Both the position numbers and the translations under genes were made by a program. A stretch of DNA of 64,000 nucleotides, from positions 124,001-188,000 of the forward strand of contig JACPUU010000002.1 of assembly GCA_016192075.1 (NCBI GenBank). Reading direction: 5' to 3'. The DNA is from Bacteroidota bacterium. Its GTDB lineage: Bacteria > Bacteroidota > Bacteroidia > Flavobacteriales_D > Crocinitomicaceae. Positions 1 through 8,047 of the stretch are shown here, in pieces. Position 1 is the stretch's first letter; every line of letters starts with the position of its first letter. The notes under the pieces were generated by a model, which was not told the origin of the DNA, ran no database searches, and worked only from the letters and a program-made list of their open reading frames with translations.

Positions 1-1406
1 TTTTCGCGGCGCTGTTGGATTTTGGATTTCACCTTGCTTACAATGTTCTTTACGCTGAACTTGCGGGTCGCTTCGGCAGCGTTGTCGGTGTTCGCTTTGA
101 TCTGCATTTTCTGTTCACCGATTGACCCCTTCTTAAACAGGCCACCCAACTTTTTAACTAGGGCAGAAATGGAGGCAAGCACACCACTTGCTGCGGTTAC
201 CGCTGCACCGGCTGCTATCGCTGATCCAAGGTTGCCCAGGCCATGCAGCCCGTCAAACCCGGCAAGTTCCTGGTAAAAAATATCGTCTCCCAGGATTTTT
301 TGTAAGTCGTCTTCGTCGCGCACTTCAGGAATGATTGCACCCAATCCGTTTAGCTGAACCAGTTTGTCCTGGTTTCCTTTTCCTTTCAGGATTGATTCTT
401 TCAGCGCGTTTGCATTTCCACCTGCGGTATAGTAAATTTTTTCCAGCTTCACCCTGATCTGTTGGAGCTGGTCAAATTTTTCCATGTCCATCTGGTTCTT
501 TTCTGCTTCTGCTTTTGTCCAGTAGGCAAAGCGCAGGTTACTTGCGACCTTGAATAAATTGAGCTTCATTGAAGCCAGGATTCCGGCACGCAGCAAAGCC
601 GTAGCAGGGTTGAGCTTGTTCACCGCGTTTATTCCTTTTTTGAGCGCCGCTTTTACTTTTGCTTTCACCTGTCCAGGATTCGCTTTGCGCTCTGCTTTTT
701 TTTCCCGGCGTTCAGCTCTTTTTGCTGCATCACCAAGTCCATAGAATTCTATTTCATCCCGAAACAAATCCTCGGCATCTATCGGCAGCTCGTGAATGAA
801 TTTGACCTTTTCGCCAAAATCATTGTCGCGTTCTCCCTCGATGCCATTCAAATACTGTAAATCCATTTGTTCGTCTTTTTTTTGTGTGTATGGCACTTCA
901 TAATTGAATTGATGCACTACACAGTCGATGATTATTTCTTGTCCATCGGGGCTTATTGCTACGGGGTAGATGTGTTCAAAATCTGCCGCCTTGTAGCGGG
1001 TCATTCGCATAATAAATGGTATTCCCAGGTTGGTCAGAATTGACCCGATAAGAACTGTGAAGCAGTCACAATCCACTCCAACGTCTAAGCGGATATTGTC
1101 CCCGCGATCTGCCCAGGAACGTGCCGGTCGCCGCACCTGTTCCTTCCGCTCTTCGTCCTTCTTGTACTGGAAGTGCCAAAAGCAGAAGTTCCAGATTTTC
1201 TTACAGGTCGGTAACACACCCGCTCCCTGTAAATGGTGTGCGATTTTTTTTGTGTCATCAAGCGTCTCTTCGATGACTCTTTTGATAAGCGACATGGTAT
1301 CATCCAACGTCGCTCCTTTTTTGACCATAATGAAGTCTCCTTCAGTCTTTGGAAAGTAGCTGTTAAATTCTCTGCCATTGACGATATTTCTCCAACCAGT
1401 TTTCAC
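1..1406 (-). CDS. Transglutaminase-like (papain-fold) protein, C-terminus cut by window edge
   Basis: An open frame of 468 visible codons runs without a stop from a GTG at 1406 off the left edge. Residues about 95-155 carry a transglutaminase-like core: Cys in DCDCFTVL followed by a helix ending in LGIP, His in FEHIYPVA, and Asp in IIIDC, i.e. the Cys-His-Asp order of the papain fold. A Lys/Arg-rich linker (RAERREKKAERK) follows, then a Gly/Ala-rich helical region containing a possible membrane-active stretch (GSAIAAGAAVTAASGVLA). The GTG overlaps the stop of the LEA-like gene (GTGA), which suggests translational coupling and decides the start; the next ATG is at 1328. Such domains occur in phage and element structural or processing proteins, but whether this one is a protease, a transglutaminase or inactive cannot be told here. 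Confidence 0.75.
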   Translation of the reverse strand, partial: MKTGWRNIVNGREFNSYFPKTEGDFIMVKKGATLDDTMSLIKRVIEETLDDTKKIAHHLQGAGVLPTCKKIWNFCFWHFQYKKDEERKEQVRRPARSWADRGDNIRLDVGVDCDCFTVLIGSILTNLGIPFIMRMTRYKAADFEHIYPVAISPDGQEIIIDCVVHQFNYEVPYTQKKDEQMDLQYLNGIEGERDNDFGEKVKFIHELPIDAEDLFRDEIEFYGLGDAAKRAERREKKAERKANPGQVKAKVKAALKKGINAVNKLNPATALLRAGILASMKLNLFKVASNLRFAYWTKAEAEKNQMDMEKFDQLQQIRVKLEKIYYTAGGNANALKESILKGKGNQDKLVQLNGLGAIIPEVRDEDDLQKILGDDIFYQELAGFDGLHGLGNLGSAIAAGAAVTAASGVLASISALVKKLGGLFKKGSIGEQKMQIKANTDNAAEATRKFSVKNIVSKVKSKIQQRRE

Positions 1407-1921
1407 ACCTCAATTGTTGAAATAGAATCGTAAGGGTAGTTGCCAACTGCGGTGAACACGGTCGAGTTGATCTCTGCCTGAAACTTAACTGCTACTTGCT
1501 CTGCGGACGGGTCAAGCTTGTTTTTGAGTCTGGTTAACAGGTTGGCTCCTGTACCAACCAGTGAAATAAGTGGAAGAAGTATCTTCGTGGAAATAATACC
1601 TGTCTCGTTGTACGGTACTATTCTGATTCGCCCGTTGGCGGTTCTCACCGCTTCCGGAATCTCCACGAGCGCCATTGAACTGGAAGCTAATATCTTGCCG
1701 TTATGAGAGAGCTTCACTAATGGGATAGCCATCTCGATATTGCTGTTGGTGGGGTTTTTGATGTTGAATCTCAGTTCAATCCAAACCCCGTTCAAGGCCA
1801 CTTTATCCACTTTTCCGCTGGCTTCAACAACTGCTTTGTTTTGCGCCCGGTTGAGTGAAAAGAGGTATCTGCCGCCTAAAAAAACGGCTCCTCCGATTAC
1901 TATTATCCCTAATGCTTTCAT
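1403..1921 (-). CDS. LEA14-like (LEA type 2/WHy) membrane-anchored protein
   Basis: This is a 172-residue protein. An N-terminal hydrophobic anchor (residues 4-22, ALGIIVIGGAVFLGG) is followed by a beta-rich domain with the LEA2 pattern: KVDKVALNGVWIELRFNIKNPTNSNIEM, a run of alternating strands in which asparagine and proline (NPTN) mark the first turn, then a second hydrophobic strand and loop set. LEA2 domains are small immunoglobulin-like folds of unclear function, found in plants, archaea and bacteria. It overlaps the gene upstream by 4 bases (ATGA) and the gene downstream by 4 bases (GTGA), so the three genes form one tight unit. The family call is fairly firm; the role in this module is not known. 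Confidence 0.7.
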   Translation of the reverse strand: MKALGIIVIGGAVFLGGRYLFSLNRAQNKAVVEASGKVDKVALNGVWIELRFNIKNPTNSNIEMAIPLVKLSHNGKILASSSMALVEIPEAVRTANGRIRIVPYNETGIISTKILLPLISLVGTGANLLTRLKNKLDPSAEQVAVKFQAEINSTVFTAVGNYPYDSISTIEV

Positions 1922-2127
1922 GCTTTTGTTTTGTTTTCGTTATCCAGCTTGTGCATTCTTTTTTTTACCGATTTGATGTGCGTGTTCACTTTCAAAGACA
2001 TTTCGGAAAATTTTTCTTTCAGCGCATTCACGGTGCGCGTTACCTCTTTGAAATCCCCATGAAAGTCTTTGATGAAATACAGGCAGACTGCCATGAGTAA
2101 ACTGTTGATGATGAGTAATGCTTCCAT
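1918..2127 (-). CDS. Small single-span membrane protein with coiled coil
   Basis: This 69-residue protein has an N-terminal transmembrane helix (residues 3-19, ALLIINSLLMAVCLYFI) and a charged helical remainder with heptad-like spacing (TVNALKEKFSEMSLKVNTHI) ending in a basic tail. No family was recognised. It overlaps the LEA-like gene by 4 bases and lies 19 bases after the 2147-2482 gene, so it belongs to the same minus-strand operon. Small anchored coiled-coil proteins of this sort are common in phage and element structural modules, but that is inference from company, not from sequence. Confidence 0.6.
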   Translation of the reverse strand: MEALLIINSLLMAVCLYFIKDFHGDFKEVTRTVNALKEKFSEMSLKVNTHIKSVKKRMHKLDNENKTKA

Positions 2128-2146
2128 ACTTTTTTGTGTTCATTTT

Positions 2147-2482
2147 TTAATTCAGGAAAACTTTTTCAAAGTCAAAACCCTGTTCTGGTTTTTCATTTTT
2201 ACCCTGTGCTTTGGCTTGCACATGAGCGTCAATTTGCCTGATGAGGCCAGCCAATTTTTTACCATGTGATTTTTCGATCTTGAAATAAATGACAGCTAAA
2301 AACTCTCTGATTTTTTCTGGTGTTGTGCGATAGTTTTTAGCCAGGTCTGCATCATTCATTTCCGTCACGATCCGGTCAAAGAGAAGTTTGAGTTCTATCT
2401 CGCGCAGTACCGCCCAGAGGTCGCCATCCCATTTGATCCAGTTGCCCAGAAGCAAGTCGAATTTGTTTTTATCCAGTTTCAT
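2147..2482 (-). CDS. Hypothetical helical protein, first gene of the left-edge operon
   Basis: The protein has 111 residues, no signal or membrane segment, and is predicted by eye to be mostly helical. Residues 10-45 are rich in Trp, Leu and acidic residues (LLGNWIKWDGDLWAVL); residues 55-85 could form a small helix-turn-helix (AKNYRTTPEKIREFLAVIYF) but the match is weak. It starts at a clear ATG and is the promoter-proximal gene of the 1-2482 minus-strand unit. I do not recognise the family. Confidence 0.55.
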   Translation of the reverse strand: MKLDKNKFDLLLGNWIKWDGDLWAVLREIELKLLFDRIVTEMNDADLAKNYRTTPEKIREFLAVIYFKIEKSHGKKLAGLIRQIDAHVQAKAQGKNEKPEQGFDFEKVFLN

Positions 2483-2588
2483 AAAGCCTCTTTTTTTGTT
2501 TCGGATTGGTTTTTCAGCCCAGGGCTTCTGCCAACCTTTCTACAAATTTCCGTAGGTTTTATGGGGGTTACCAGCAACACACGGATGC

Positions 2589-2604
2589 CGTGGTGACCAC
2601 GTGG
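2589..2604. repeat. Overlapping short palindromes in a divergent intergenic region
   Basis: The gene-free stretch between 2482 (minus) and 2778 (plus) contains CGTGG-TGA-CCACG, and its right arm continues as the palindrome CCACGTGG. It is the only clear dyad in the spacer apart from AGCCC-A-GGGCT around 2519-2529. It lies where divergent promoters should be, so an operator is plausible, but it is not tied to a recognisable promoter box. Confidence 0.35.
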
Positions 2605-2777
2605 AGGTCGAGGTTTTTTTTGAAACGTTAAGATTCTTTAGGGAAAACCCTGGTTACTTTTTTAGTAGTTTTCAGCATCAATAAATAAGCGACAAGCCCC
2701 ATTTAATAAAGGCTGTGAAACATTTTGAAATATTTGCGTTAACTTTTATTGAGGCCCAATTTTTAATCCAAAAACTT

Positions 2778-3221
2778 ATGGCTAACTACAATTATTTGAC
2801 TTGTCAGGAATTAGTAAACCGGTATCGGAAAGATGTTGATCTACTACGCTGGAACGTTTCAAAAATCGGCACTTTCCATAACTGTTATTTACTTCAGGGT
2901 ACAAAATTTGGAAAAAACAAAAGAGTCATTATTATGGAAGAAAGTTTTACAAAATTGATTTCTTACGCATACAGTACGATGGCACTTATAGACGAAAAAC
3001 CCGAATATCTGTCTTATGATGAGGTTATCGAAAGAGTTCCACAAGCAGAATATTATCATTGGACGCCAACAGTTATTGGTGTATTTTTTCACTCAGCTTT
3101 ACTGGTTGGAAAAAAAAGCCACGTGGAATCGCGCAACCTTGTAACACTTCGGAGTGCAGAGAATTTGGCCAAATTCACCCACCAGCGATTTATGGACATA
3201 GGAAATAAACCAATCCAATAA
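2778..3221 (+). CDS. Excisionase-like protein with two copies of a small HTH-like domain
   Basis: Starting at the ATG at 2778 gives about 147 residues (MANYNYLTCQELVNRY); an upstream in-frame start at 2715 adds 21 residues that do not belong to the repeat. The protein is made of two tandem copies of one domain, about residues 5-63 and 78-140. Both read Y-L-[TS], then a helix ending in R, then W-x4-IG-x-F, then a short hairpin and an S-containing helix (first copy YLTCQELVNRY to EESFTKLI, second YLSYDEVIERV to LAKFTH). The shape resembles excisionase/MerR-type winged HTH domains that bind DNA. The next gene carries a third copy. Function is inferred from shape only. Confidence 0.55.
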   Translation: MANYNYLTCQELVNRYRKDVDLLRWNVSKIGTFHNCYLLQGTKFGKNKRVIIMEESFTKLISYAYSTMALIDEKPEYLSYDEVIERVPQAEYYHWTPTVIGVFFHSALLVGKKSHVESRNLVTLRSAENLAKFTHQRFMDIGNKPIQ

Positions 3222-3271
3222 TAATCAGTCAAATAAGATAAAAGTTAATATGACCGAAAACAATAATGTCG

Positions 3272-3296
3272 TATCTTTGCAAGACCAAAAAGGTCT
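3272..3296 (+). promoter_or_regulatory. Bacteroidota -7 promoter box with an inverted repeat over the start site
   Basis: TATCTTTG at 3272-3279 fits the -7 consensus TAnnTTTG exactly. It is followed at once by AGACC-AAAAA-GGTCT (3282-3296), a 5-base inverted repeat that would sit on the transcription start. The box lies inside the longer version of the next reading frame (ATG at 3250), which argues that translation really starts at the ATG at 3304. The dyad would suit a repressor that blocks the start site. Confidence 0.55.
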
Positions 3297-3303
3297 AAAT
3301 AAT

Positions 3304-3582
3304 ATGTCAGGCGAAAAACCAACTTATTATACTGTTGAACAGCTCTTTGAGCGTTATCCTACTATCATGGAACGCGGTTGGACACAAGAGCATATTGGCG
3401 CTTTCGCTGATGGTGATCTTTTTATCAATAAACACCGGGAAGACAATACGGCTGTCCTGGAAATTGAAAAGGAGAGTTTTGAGAATTTTTTAAAGGCGCA
3501 CAATGAGCATCTGCTTAGTCGCGTAAGACGAATCGAAGCCGGGTTTGAGAATCTCAAAAAGAAACCGGTTCCTAAGAAATAA
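3304..3582 (+). CDS. Single-domain excisionase-like HTH protein
   Basis: From the ATG at 3304 this gives 92 residues (MSGEKPTYYTVEQLFERYP). The frame is open from an ATG at 3250, but a promoter -7 box lies between the two, so 3304 is preferred. Residues about 7-65 are a third copy of the domain seen twice in the gene before: YYTVEQLFERY, W-T-x3-IG-AF, then I-x4-SFENFL. The tail is basic and ends in KKKPVPKK. The upstream inverted repeat over the start site suggests it is repressed or self-regulated. A DNA-binding regulator or recombination directionality factor is the most natural guess; no catalytic motif is visible. Confidence 0.6.
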   Translation: MSGEKPTYYTVEQLFERYPTIMERGWTQEHIGAFADGDLFINKHREDNTAVLEIEKESFENFLKAHNEHLLSRVRRIEAGFENLKKKPVPKK

Positions 3583-3680
3583 TCTCCTTTTTCCAAATCG
3601 CACTGAAATTCCATATTACGGAATAAAACAGTCATATTACCTTATAAAATGTTAAGTCTTTATGTTGGTCTTGAGTCCGA

Positions 3681-3926
3681 CTATTTTGCCCGTTTTTGAC
3701 TTGAAACCGGAGTAGAATTTAATAAATCCCGTATATCCACGTCCAACACCAGAGCTATTTTGTATAAAAGTCCCAATGGAGGCTGACTTTCATTTCTGCA
3801 AATCCTGCGAATGGAGGCCGGTGTCTTTTTAACGATCTCCGCTAACTCCGTAGGAGAGACTTTTTTCTCCAGCATTACAAACCGGATTCGGTTTATTTCC
3901 AGTTTGTCTTTGGACTTCTTTTTCAT
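3681..3926 (-). CDS. XRE/Cro-C1 family HTH repressor-like protein
   Basis: This 81-residue protein is nearly all one XRE helix-turn-helix: a first helix with INRIRFVMLEKK, the HTH pair SPTELAEIVKKTPASIRRICR, then NESQPPLGLLYKIALVLDVDIRDLL. The last part is the usual C-terminal helix pair of small Cro-like proteins. It is a clear paralogue of the HTH gene at 23614-23826 (shared core RICRNESQP and IALxLDVDIxDLL). It is transcribed away from the hypothetical gene at 4052 and towards the excisionase-like genes. Confidence 0.85.
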   Translation of the reverse strand: MKKKSKDKLEINRIRFVMLEKKVSPTELAEIVKKTPASIRRICRNESQPPLGLLYKIALVLDVDIRDLLNSTPVSSQKRAK

Positions 3927-3969
3927 ACAGGTTTTAATTAGTGAAAATTGCCCGACTTTTTAACAAATG

Positions 3970-3982
3970 TTTGATTTTCAAA
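3970..3982. promoter_or_regulatory. Possible operator upstream of the XRE gene
   Basis: TTTGA-TTT-TCAAA is a 5-base inverted repeat 44 bases upstream of the XRE start and also upstream of the divergent gene at 4052. Its position fits an autorepressor site, but short AT-rich dyads are common here. Confidence 0.25.
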
Positions 3983-4051
3983 TGGTTGTAAGTCAAATAA
4001 TGATGCGGTTTTTGAAAATTGGCACATATTTTGGATTATTTATTACAAAAT

Positions 4052-4420
4052 ATGAAACATTTTTCAAATATGAAAATAAAATCTAACCACACGCTGACAG
4101 TATCAACCAGCGAACATTCACCGGAAAGGATATACCAGGATACAAAACGGATCATCAATCTCCTTGGCCGTTATCACCGATCATTGGAAACAGGGGATTT
4201 CATTTTCTTTGTAAACATGCAGGAAGGGGATATGAACGGGAGTACGATCATGTACCGGAAAAATGACCTGACCCTGGTAAGTGATAATTACTTTGCAGGG
4301 GAGTATTTGTATGATCTGATGACAGAGCGACCAAATGAATTCACGTATTTGTCGAGGTCAACTAAAGAAAACCTAAGACTGATCAGGAAGGAACATGAAA
4401 AAGAGAGTGAGGTAAATTGA
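4052..4420 (+). CDS. Hypothetical protein divergent from the XRE gene
   Basis: The frame opens at a TTG (4019); ATG codons at 4052 and 4070 are more likely starts, giving 122 or 116 residues. The product is soluble and mixed alpha/beta, with an Arg/Lys-rich end (STKENLRLIRKEHEKESEVN). The stretch FVNMQEGDMNGSTIMYRKNDLTLVSDNYFAGEYLYDLM looks like strands around a Gly/Asn turn followed by a helix. No family was recognised. Confidence 0.45.
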   Translation: MKHFSNMKIKSNHTLTVSTSEHSPERIYQDTKRIINLLGRYHRSLETGDFIFFVNMQEGDMNGSTIMYRKNDLTLVSDNYFAGEYLYDLMTERPNEFTYLSRSTKENLRLIRKEHEKESEVN

Positions 4421-4713
4421 AAGAAGAGAATCTCTTTGAGACATTTTTTCCTTAGAATTGATCTAAAAGTCTAGCAGTCAACCTTGAGTTATATACCCTA
4501 AAACTTGTCGGGTAACTAATGAATATAAAGGCCCATTGAAGTACAAGAGTCAAGATTTGCATGTAAAGGAGCAATTTGAAATGCCCAATAATAATCTTTG
4601 TTCAACTTAATAAATTCTCGAATTTACTAATGGATGGAGGAAGCGCCTTGCAACCTTCCTTTCAGAGTCTCGTCTTAAATCCGTACTGACATTAACTCTT
4701 TATAACTTATGCT
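4421..4713. other. Intergenic region without recognisable content
   Basis: I see no convincing frame, RNA or strong inverted repeat here. It separates the element-like genes from the T9SS protein and should hold the promoter for the gene at 4714, but no clear TAnnTTTG box stands out. Confidence 0.4.
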
Positions 4714-5988
4714 ATGAAAAATGCAATTTCACTTATGGTTGGGATTTACTTTTTTGCAATTCACGCGAATTCAAAAAATTACCCAACCGTTTATGGTCAA
4801 CTATGCTTGCTAAACAAAGAATGGCTGAATAACAAAATTGATGTTCCGCTGCTTTATGAAACCGTTTTGATAAAAACCGATCAGGAATTAATTCAACTTC
4901 ATTTGAGTTTAGTTGAAACAACCTTGCGGAGTAAAGATGTTTTCCATTTAACACGGGAACAAAGGAAAAAAAGAAGTGAATGTCTGGATATTCTGAGTGT
5001 GTATTGGCAAAGAGGAGTTTTTCCGGTCAATTTATACCATTCAGAACGTACTCCCTATTTTATTGATCATCTCGGAACAGCTTGTGCAGTTGGACACCTT
5101 GTAATAGAAACAGGCTACGGTAATTTTGCAAAGCAAATCCAAAACGAGAATAATTACGGATACATTCACGATTTAAATAAACAATATCCGGTTTTAAGTG
5201 AGTGGGCGTTTATTCATGGATTTTCAATGGACGAATTGGCATGGATTCAGCCAACCTATGGAACTTGTTGGAGTGACAGTGTTGGTTATGCACACAGTCC
5301 AACATGCTACGGCTTTAGTGATGGTCATATTTACCTTGAAATTCCTGTTGGAGGAACGCCTCCTTATTCCGTTTCGGGACCACCGTGTTGGAATCTGAGT
5401 GCAGGAACTTATGAGTTCACAATAACAGACGCTAATGGGAATGTTTACGTACAAACTTATACCATTGTCGATCCGGCACCGATCCAAGCTACGGCGACCT
5501 GGATCAGCGATGCGACATCTCTATCGGCGTGCGATGGAGTTGCAACGGCATCCAATACGGGCGGCACAGGCCCCCTTGCATATTATTGGTTTGACTGTTC
5601 TGGTGCGGGTTATGGGAATTCGCAAACGATCAATGCCCTCTGCCCAGGAGAATGTAAGGTGGTAATTAATGATGTAAATGGATGCTCGGGAACAAGTTCG
5701 TGTATAACCATAGATAACCTGGCAAGCGTAGCCGAAAATGCAGTCGATTTCTCCTATTCTATTTTTCCAAATCCGACAAATGAAATGCTAACGATAAGAT
5801 TAACAGGAACCATTGGAAATTCATTCATTGAACTGATGGATATTTCGGGGAGAATTATTCTCAGAATGGAAGCTGGAAAAGATAACCCGATTAACCTTCC
5901 TGATCTTGGATTAGAAAGTGGCTGTTATTTTGTGCGGATTGAGAATAATAACAACTCGGTGGTTGAGAAAATTGCGCTTGTGAAATAG
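4714..5988 (+). CDS. Secreted T9SS protein with SprB-like repeats
   Basis: This 424-residue protein has a signal peptide (MKNAISLMVGIYFFAIHANS). Residues about 30-190 form a conserved-looking domain with RTPYFIDHLGTACAVGHL and ELAWIQPTY. Residues about 205-335 hold two Gly/Pro-rich repeats of the SprB/PKD kind (GGTPPYSVSG to YEFTITDANGN, then GGTGPLAYYW to VVINDVNGC) that typically end in a DxNGC-like turn. The C-terminus is a type A T9SS sorting domain (FPNPTNEMLTIRL, DISGRII, YFVRI, VEKIALVK). It should be exported by the Sec and type IX systems and attached to the cell surface or released. It stands alone, with no operon partner. Confidence 0.85.
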   Translation: MKNAISLMVGIYFFAIHANSKNYPTVYGQLCLLNKEWLNNKIDVPLLYETVLIKTDQELIQLHLSLVETTLRSKDVFHLTREQRKKRSECLDILSVYWQRGVFPVNLYHSERTPYFIDHLGTACAVGHLVIETGYGNFAKQIQNENNYGYIHDLNKQYPVLSEWAFIHGFSMDELAWIQPTYGTCWSDSVGYAHSPTCYGFSDGHIYLEIPVGGTPPYSVSGPPCWNLSAGTYEFTITDANGNVYVQTYTIVDPAPIQATATWISDATSLSACDGVATASNTGGTGPLAYYWFDCSGAGYGNSQTINALCPGECKVVINDVNGCSGTSSCITIDNLASVAENAVDFSYSIFPNPTNEMLTIRLTGTIGNSFIELMDISGRIILRMEAGKDNPINLPDLGLESGCYFVRIENNNNSVVEKIALVK

Positions 5989-6148
5989 GAGTGCATCCTG
6001 ACTTTTCCAATGATACCAAGAACAAATTAGCCAGGTCGATTATGGAAAAAGACCGATTCAAAGCGAAATGTTTGTGTCGTTTATGCGTAATTTAATTTTC
6101 AATGTATTGATAACCTGTAGGCAGGATTTGAGAGGATTACCTGCTTGA

Positions 6149-6721
6149 CTAATTCAACTTTTGAGTTATATATTCCAAAAAGGGCTTTGCTTTCAAATAT
6201 AAATCATATATCTCTTGGGTTGTCTTTTGATCATAGTTATAAGCTGCAAAATTGCTATGCACCAAAATATTACGAAGGTGTCCAATTTCAAGGAAAGCTT
6301 CGATTGAGATTTTTATTTCCGCACGTCTTCCGATCGCATTTTCGTCATCATCTTTTTGAGGTTTCAACTCGTTTTCAACATCTCTTTTGAAACTATCCCC
6401 AAAAAGTCTGAAAAATGCCGCAGCACTTTTTTCAGGTTGGTCTGGTGTGTCTTTTTTTCCCCAACTAAATAGGGTGTGATACTTCTGGCTAATGGCTTGT
6501 TTTTCTAAGAAGCTAATTATTCTTTGATCCTCATTTGATTTTGCCTTGACAAAAGAAATTAGGATTGATGTAATCTGACTTTCAAAATAACTTCCTGCAG
6601 AAAGGAGCAGGACCTTTCTAAAGTTCTTATTCAGATCATTAACCAAAGAAGGCTGTTGCGAAGTTAGATATTCAACCAACGCATCATATTCTTCCTTTAG
6701 TTGTTGTACAGGATCAGCCAT
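6149..6721 (-). CDS. HEPN-domain protein paired with a DUF262 gene
   Basis: The 190-residue helical protein has the HEPN signature R-x4-H at Arg150-His155 (LRNILVHSNF), the RNase active site of HEPN toxins and defence proteins; it most resembles the MAE_28990/RiboL-PSP-HEPN group. The N-terminal half has long helices (VQQLKEEYDALVEYL, AGSYFESQITSILISFV). Its ATG overlaps the stop of the DUF262 gene by one base (TAATG), so the two are co-translated. Pairs of DUF262 (ParB/GmrS-like) and HEPN genes are known in defence islands. An RNase set off by the partner is a reasonable but unproven model. Confidence 0.75.
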   Translation of the reverse strand: MADPVQQLKEEYDALVEYLTSQQPSLVNDLNKNFRKVLLLSAGSYFESQITSILISFVKAKSNEDQRIISFLEKQAISQKYHTLFSWGKKDTPDQPEKSAAAFFRLFGDSFKRDVENELKPQKDDDENAIGRRAEIKISIEAFLEIGHLRNILVHSNFAAYNYDQKTTQEIYDLYLKAKPFLEYITQKLN

Positions 6722-7896
6722 TATAAAATTTCTGCCGCTTTATTAATTCTTAAAATCACGTTGGCCGAACTTGTGGTATTGGATTGGCTCGCCGCGACAA
6801 ATTCATTATCTTCCTTTAATTTTCTGACCTTTTCCATGATTGTAGTTTTGATGGATAAAGATTTTGCGCTATACCCACCTTCGGTTAATACAACAAATAT
6901 TGCCTCATAAATCGTAATATTAAATCTACCCGCTTTCGTGAAAAACAACTTAGGATCTATCCTTACGGCGGTATCGGCAAACTTTACAAATAACTTTTCA
7001 AAATAGTCAATTTCTTGATCGGAGTATTTTCGAGCTTTAGCGGAAAAATTATTTAAAAATTTGGTTAGACTTGGTTTATAGTTCTCATGATCAACCAACA
7101 TAGCAAAACCCCTCAACAAAATTTCAACATCCTTCATGTTTAAATCTGGAGTGCCTTGTGGAGTTAGTTTTCGCCAGTTCTCGTCCAGATTAATACGATA
7201 GAGCATATCATAGAATTTGGAATGATATAAACTCGTCCTAATTTCTTGAGGTTTTAAATTTACACCGCCAGAATTTAGTCTATTAAAAATTTCAAAAACC
7301 ACCGAATCCCCATCGTCCGGAGTATTTTGTTTTATAATAATGTTTCGTATAGTTCTTAAGTCAAACGCTATTCTGTCCTCTTCATCCAAGGTAGCATAAT
7401 TCCTTTTGTTAAATCGATTTTTCTTGTCTGGCAACTGTTCTGGCAGCGCTAAATTAAAATCTACGAAATAATCATTGTCAGCTAAAATACTCTCTGGAAT
7501 TCCCTTACTATCTTCAAAAATTCTCCTCAATTCAAAACGCTTCTCTTTTTTTGGAAAACGTTTATTTTTAAAAAAGTATATTGTAAAATATCTTTGTTGA
7601 CCATCTATAACCAAAAAATTGTTCTTCGCCTGTTCGTACAGGAAAATTTGAGGAATTGGAATCCCTATGAGCAAAGACTCAATTAATTTTGAAGCTCGTT
7701 TTATATCCCAAACGTAATTTCTTTGAAAGCCCGGTATCTTTACAATACCTGAATTAATAAAATCGTATAGTGTTCTAATATTAAAGTCATTCGGTGAAGC
7801 CGAAATTTCGTATTCAGTGAAGCTTGTGTCGCTATCTTGGGGGTCACTGTCTCCTTCATATCGCTGATCGTCGCTTATTTCATTTTCTTCTATCAT
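6721..7896 (-). CDS. DUF262 (ParB/GmrS-like NTPase-nuclease) protein
   Basis: This 391-residue protein starts with an acidic, Ser/Asp-rich leader (about 40 residues). The DUF262 core follows: IPGFQRNYVWD around residues 55-65, FLYEQ and the hallmark D-G-Q-Q-R at residues 98-102. The C-terminal part is helical. DUF262 proteins belong to the ParB/Srx fold, hydrolyse NTPs, and in GmrSD and BrxU-type systems help cut modified DNA. This one lacks a fused DUF1524 HNH nuclease; the effector is more likely the HEPN protein translated right after it (TAATG junction). This two-gene unit is a candidate antiphage or toxin system. Confidence 0.8.
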   Translation of the reverse strand: MIEENEISDDQRYEGDSDPQDSDTSFTEYEISASPNDFNIRTLYDFINSGIVKIPGFQRNYVWDIKRASKLIESLLIGIPIPQIFLYEQAKNNFLVIDGQQRYFTIYFFKNKRFPKKEKRFELRRIFEDSKGIPESILADNDYFVDFNLALPEQLPDKKNRFNKRNYATLDEEDRIAFDLRTIRNIIIKQNTPDDGDSVVFEIFNRLNSGGVNLKPQEIRTSLYHSKFYDMLYRINLDENWRKLTPQGTPDLNMKDVEILLRGFAMLVDHENYKPSLTKFLNNFSAKARKYSDQEIDYFEKLFVKFADTAVRIDPKLFFTKAGRFNITIYEAIFVVLTEGGYSAKSLSIKTTIMEKVRKLKEDNEFVAASQSNTTSSANVILRINKAAEIL

Positions 7897-8047
7897 ATTT
7901 ATTCTTTTCTGTATAAATTTATTTATGACCTAGGAGTCAAACTTATGGTTCATCTTATTAATTCCACTCGTAACGAAATCCAATTGTAATTTTTGACCAA
8001 ATCTCAATGAGTGAAAGATCAGAAAATCATTCGATAAAAAATATGAT

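Noticed and set aside
1085-1378. A 97-residue minus-strand frame
   Set aside because: It is out of frame with the transglutaminase-like reading that is open over the whole 1-1406 stretch and has recognisable motifs.
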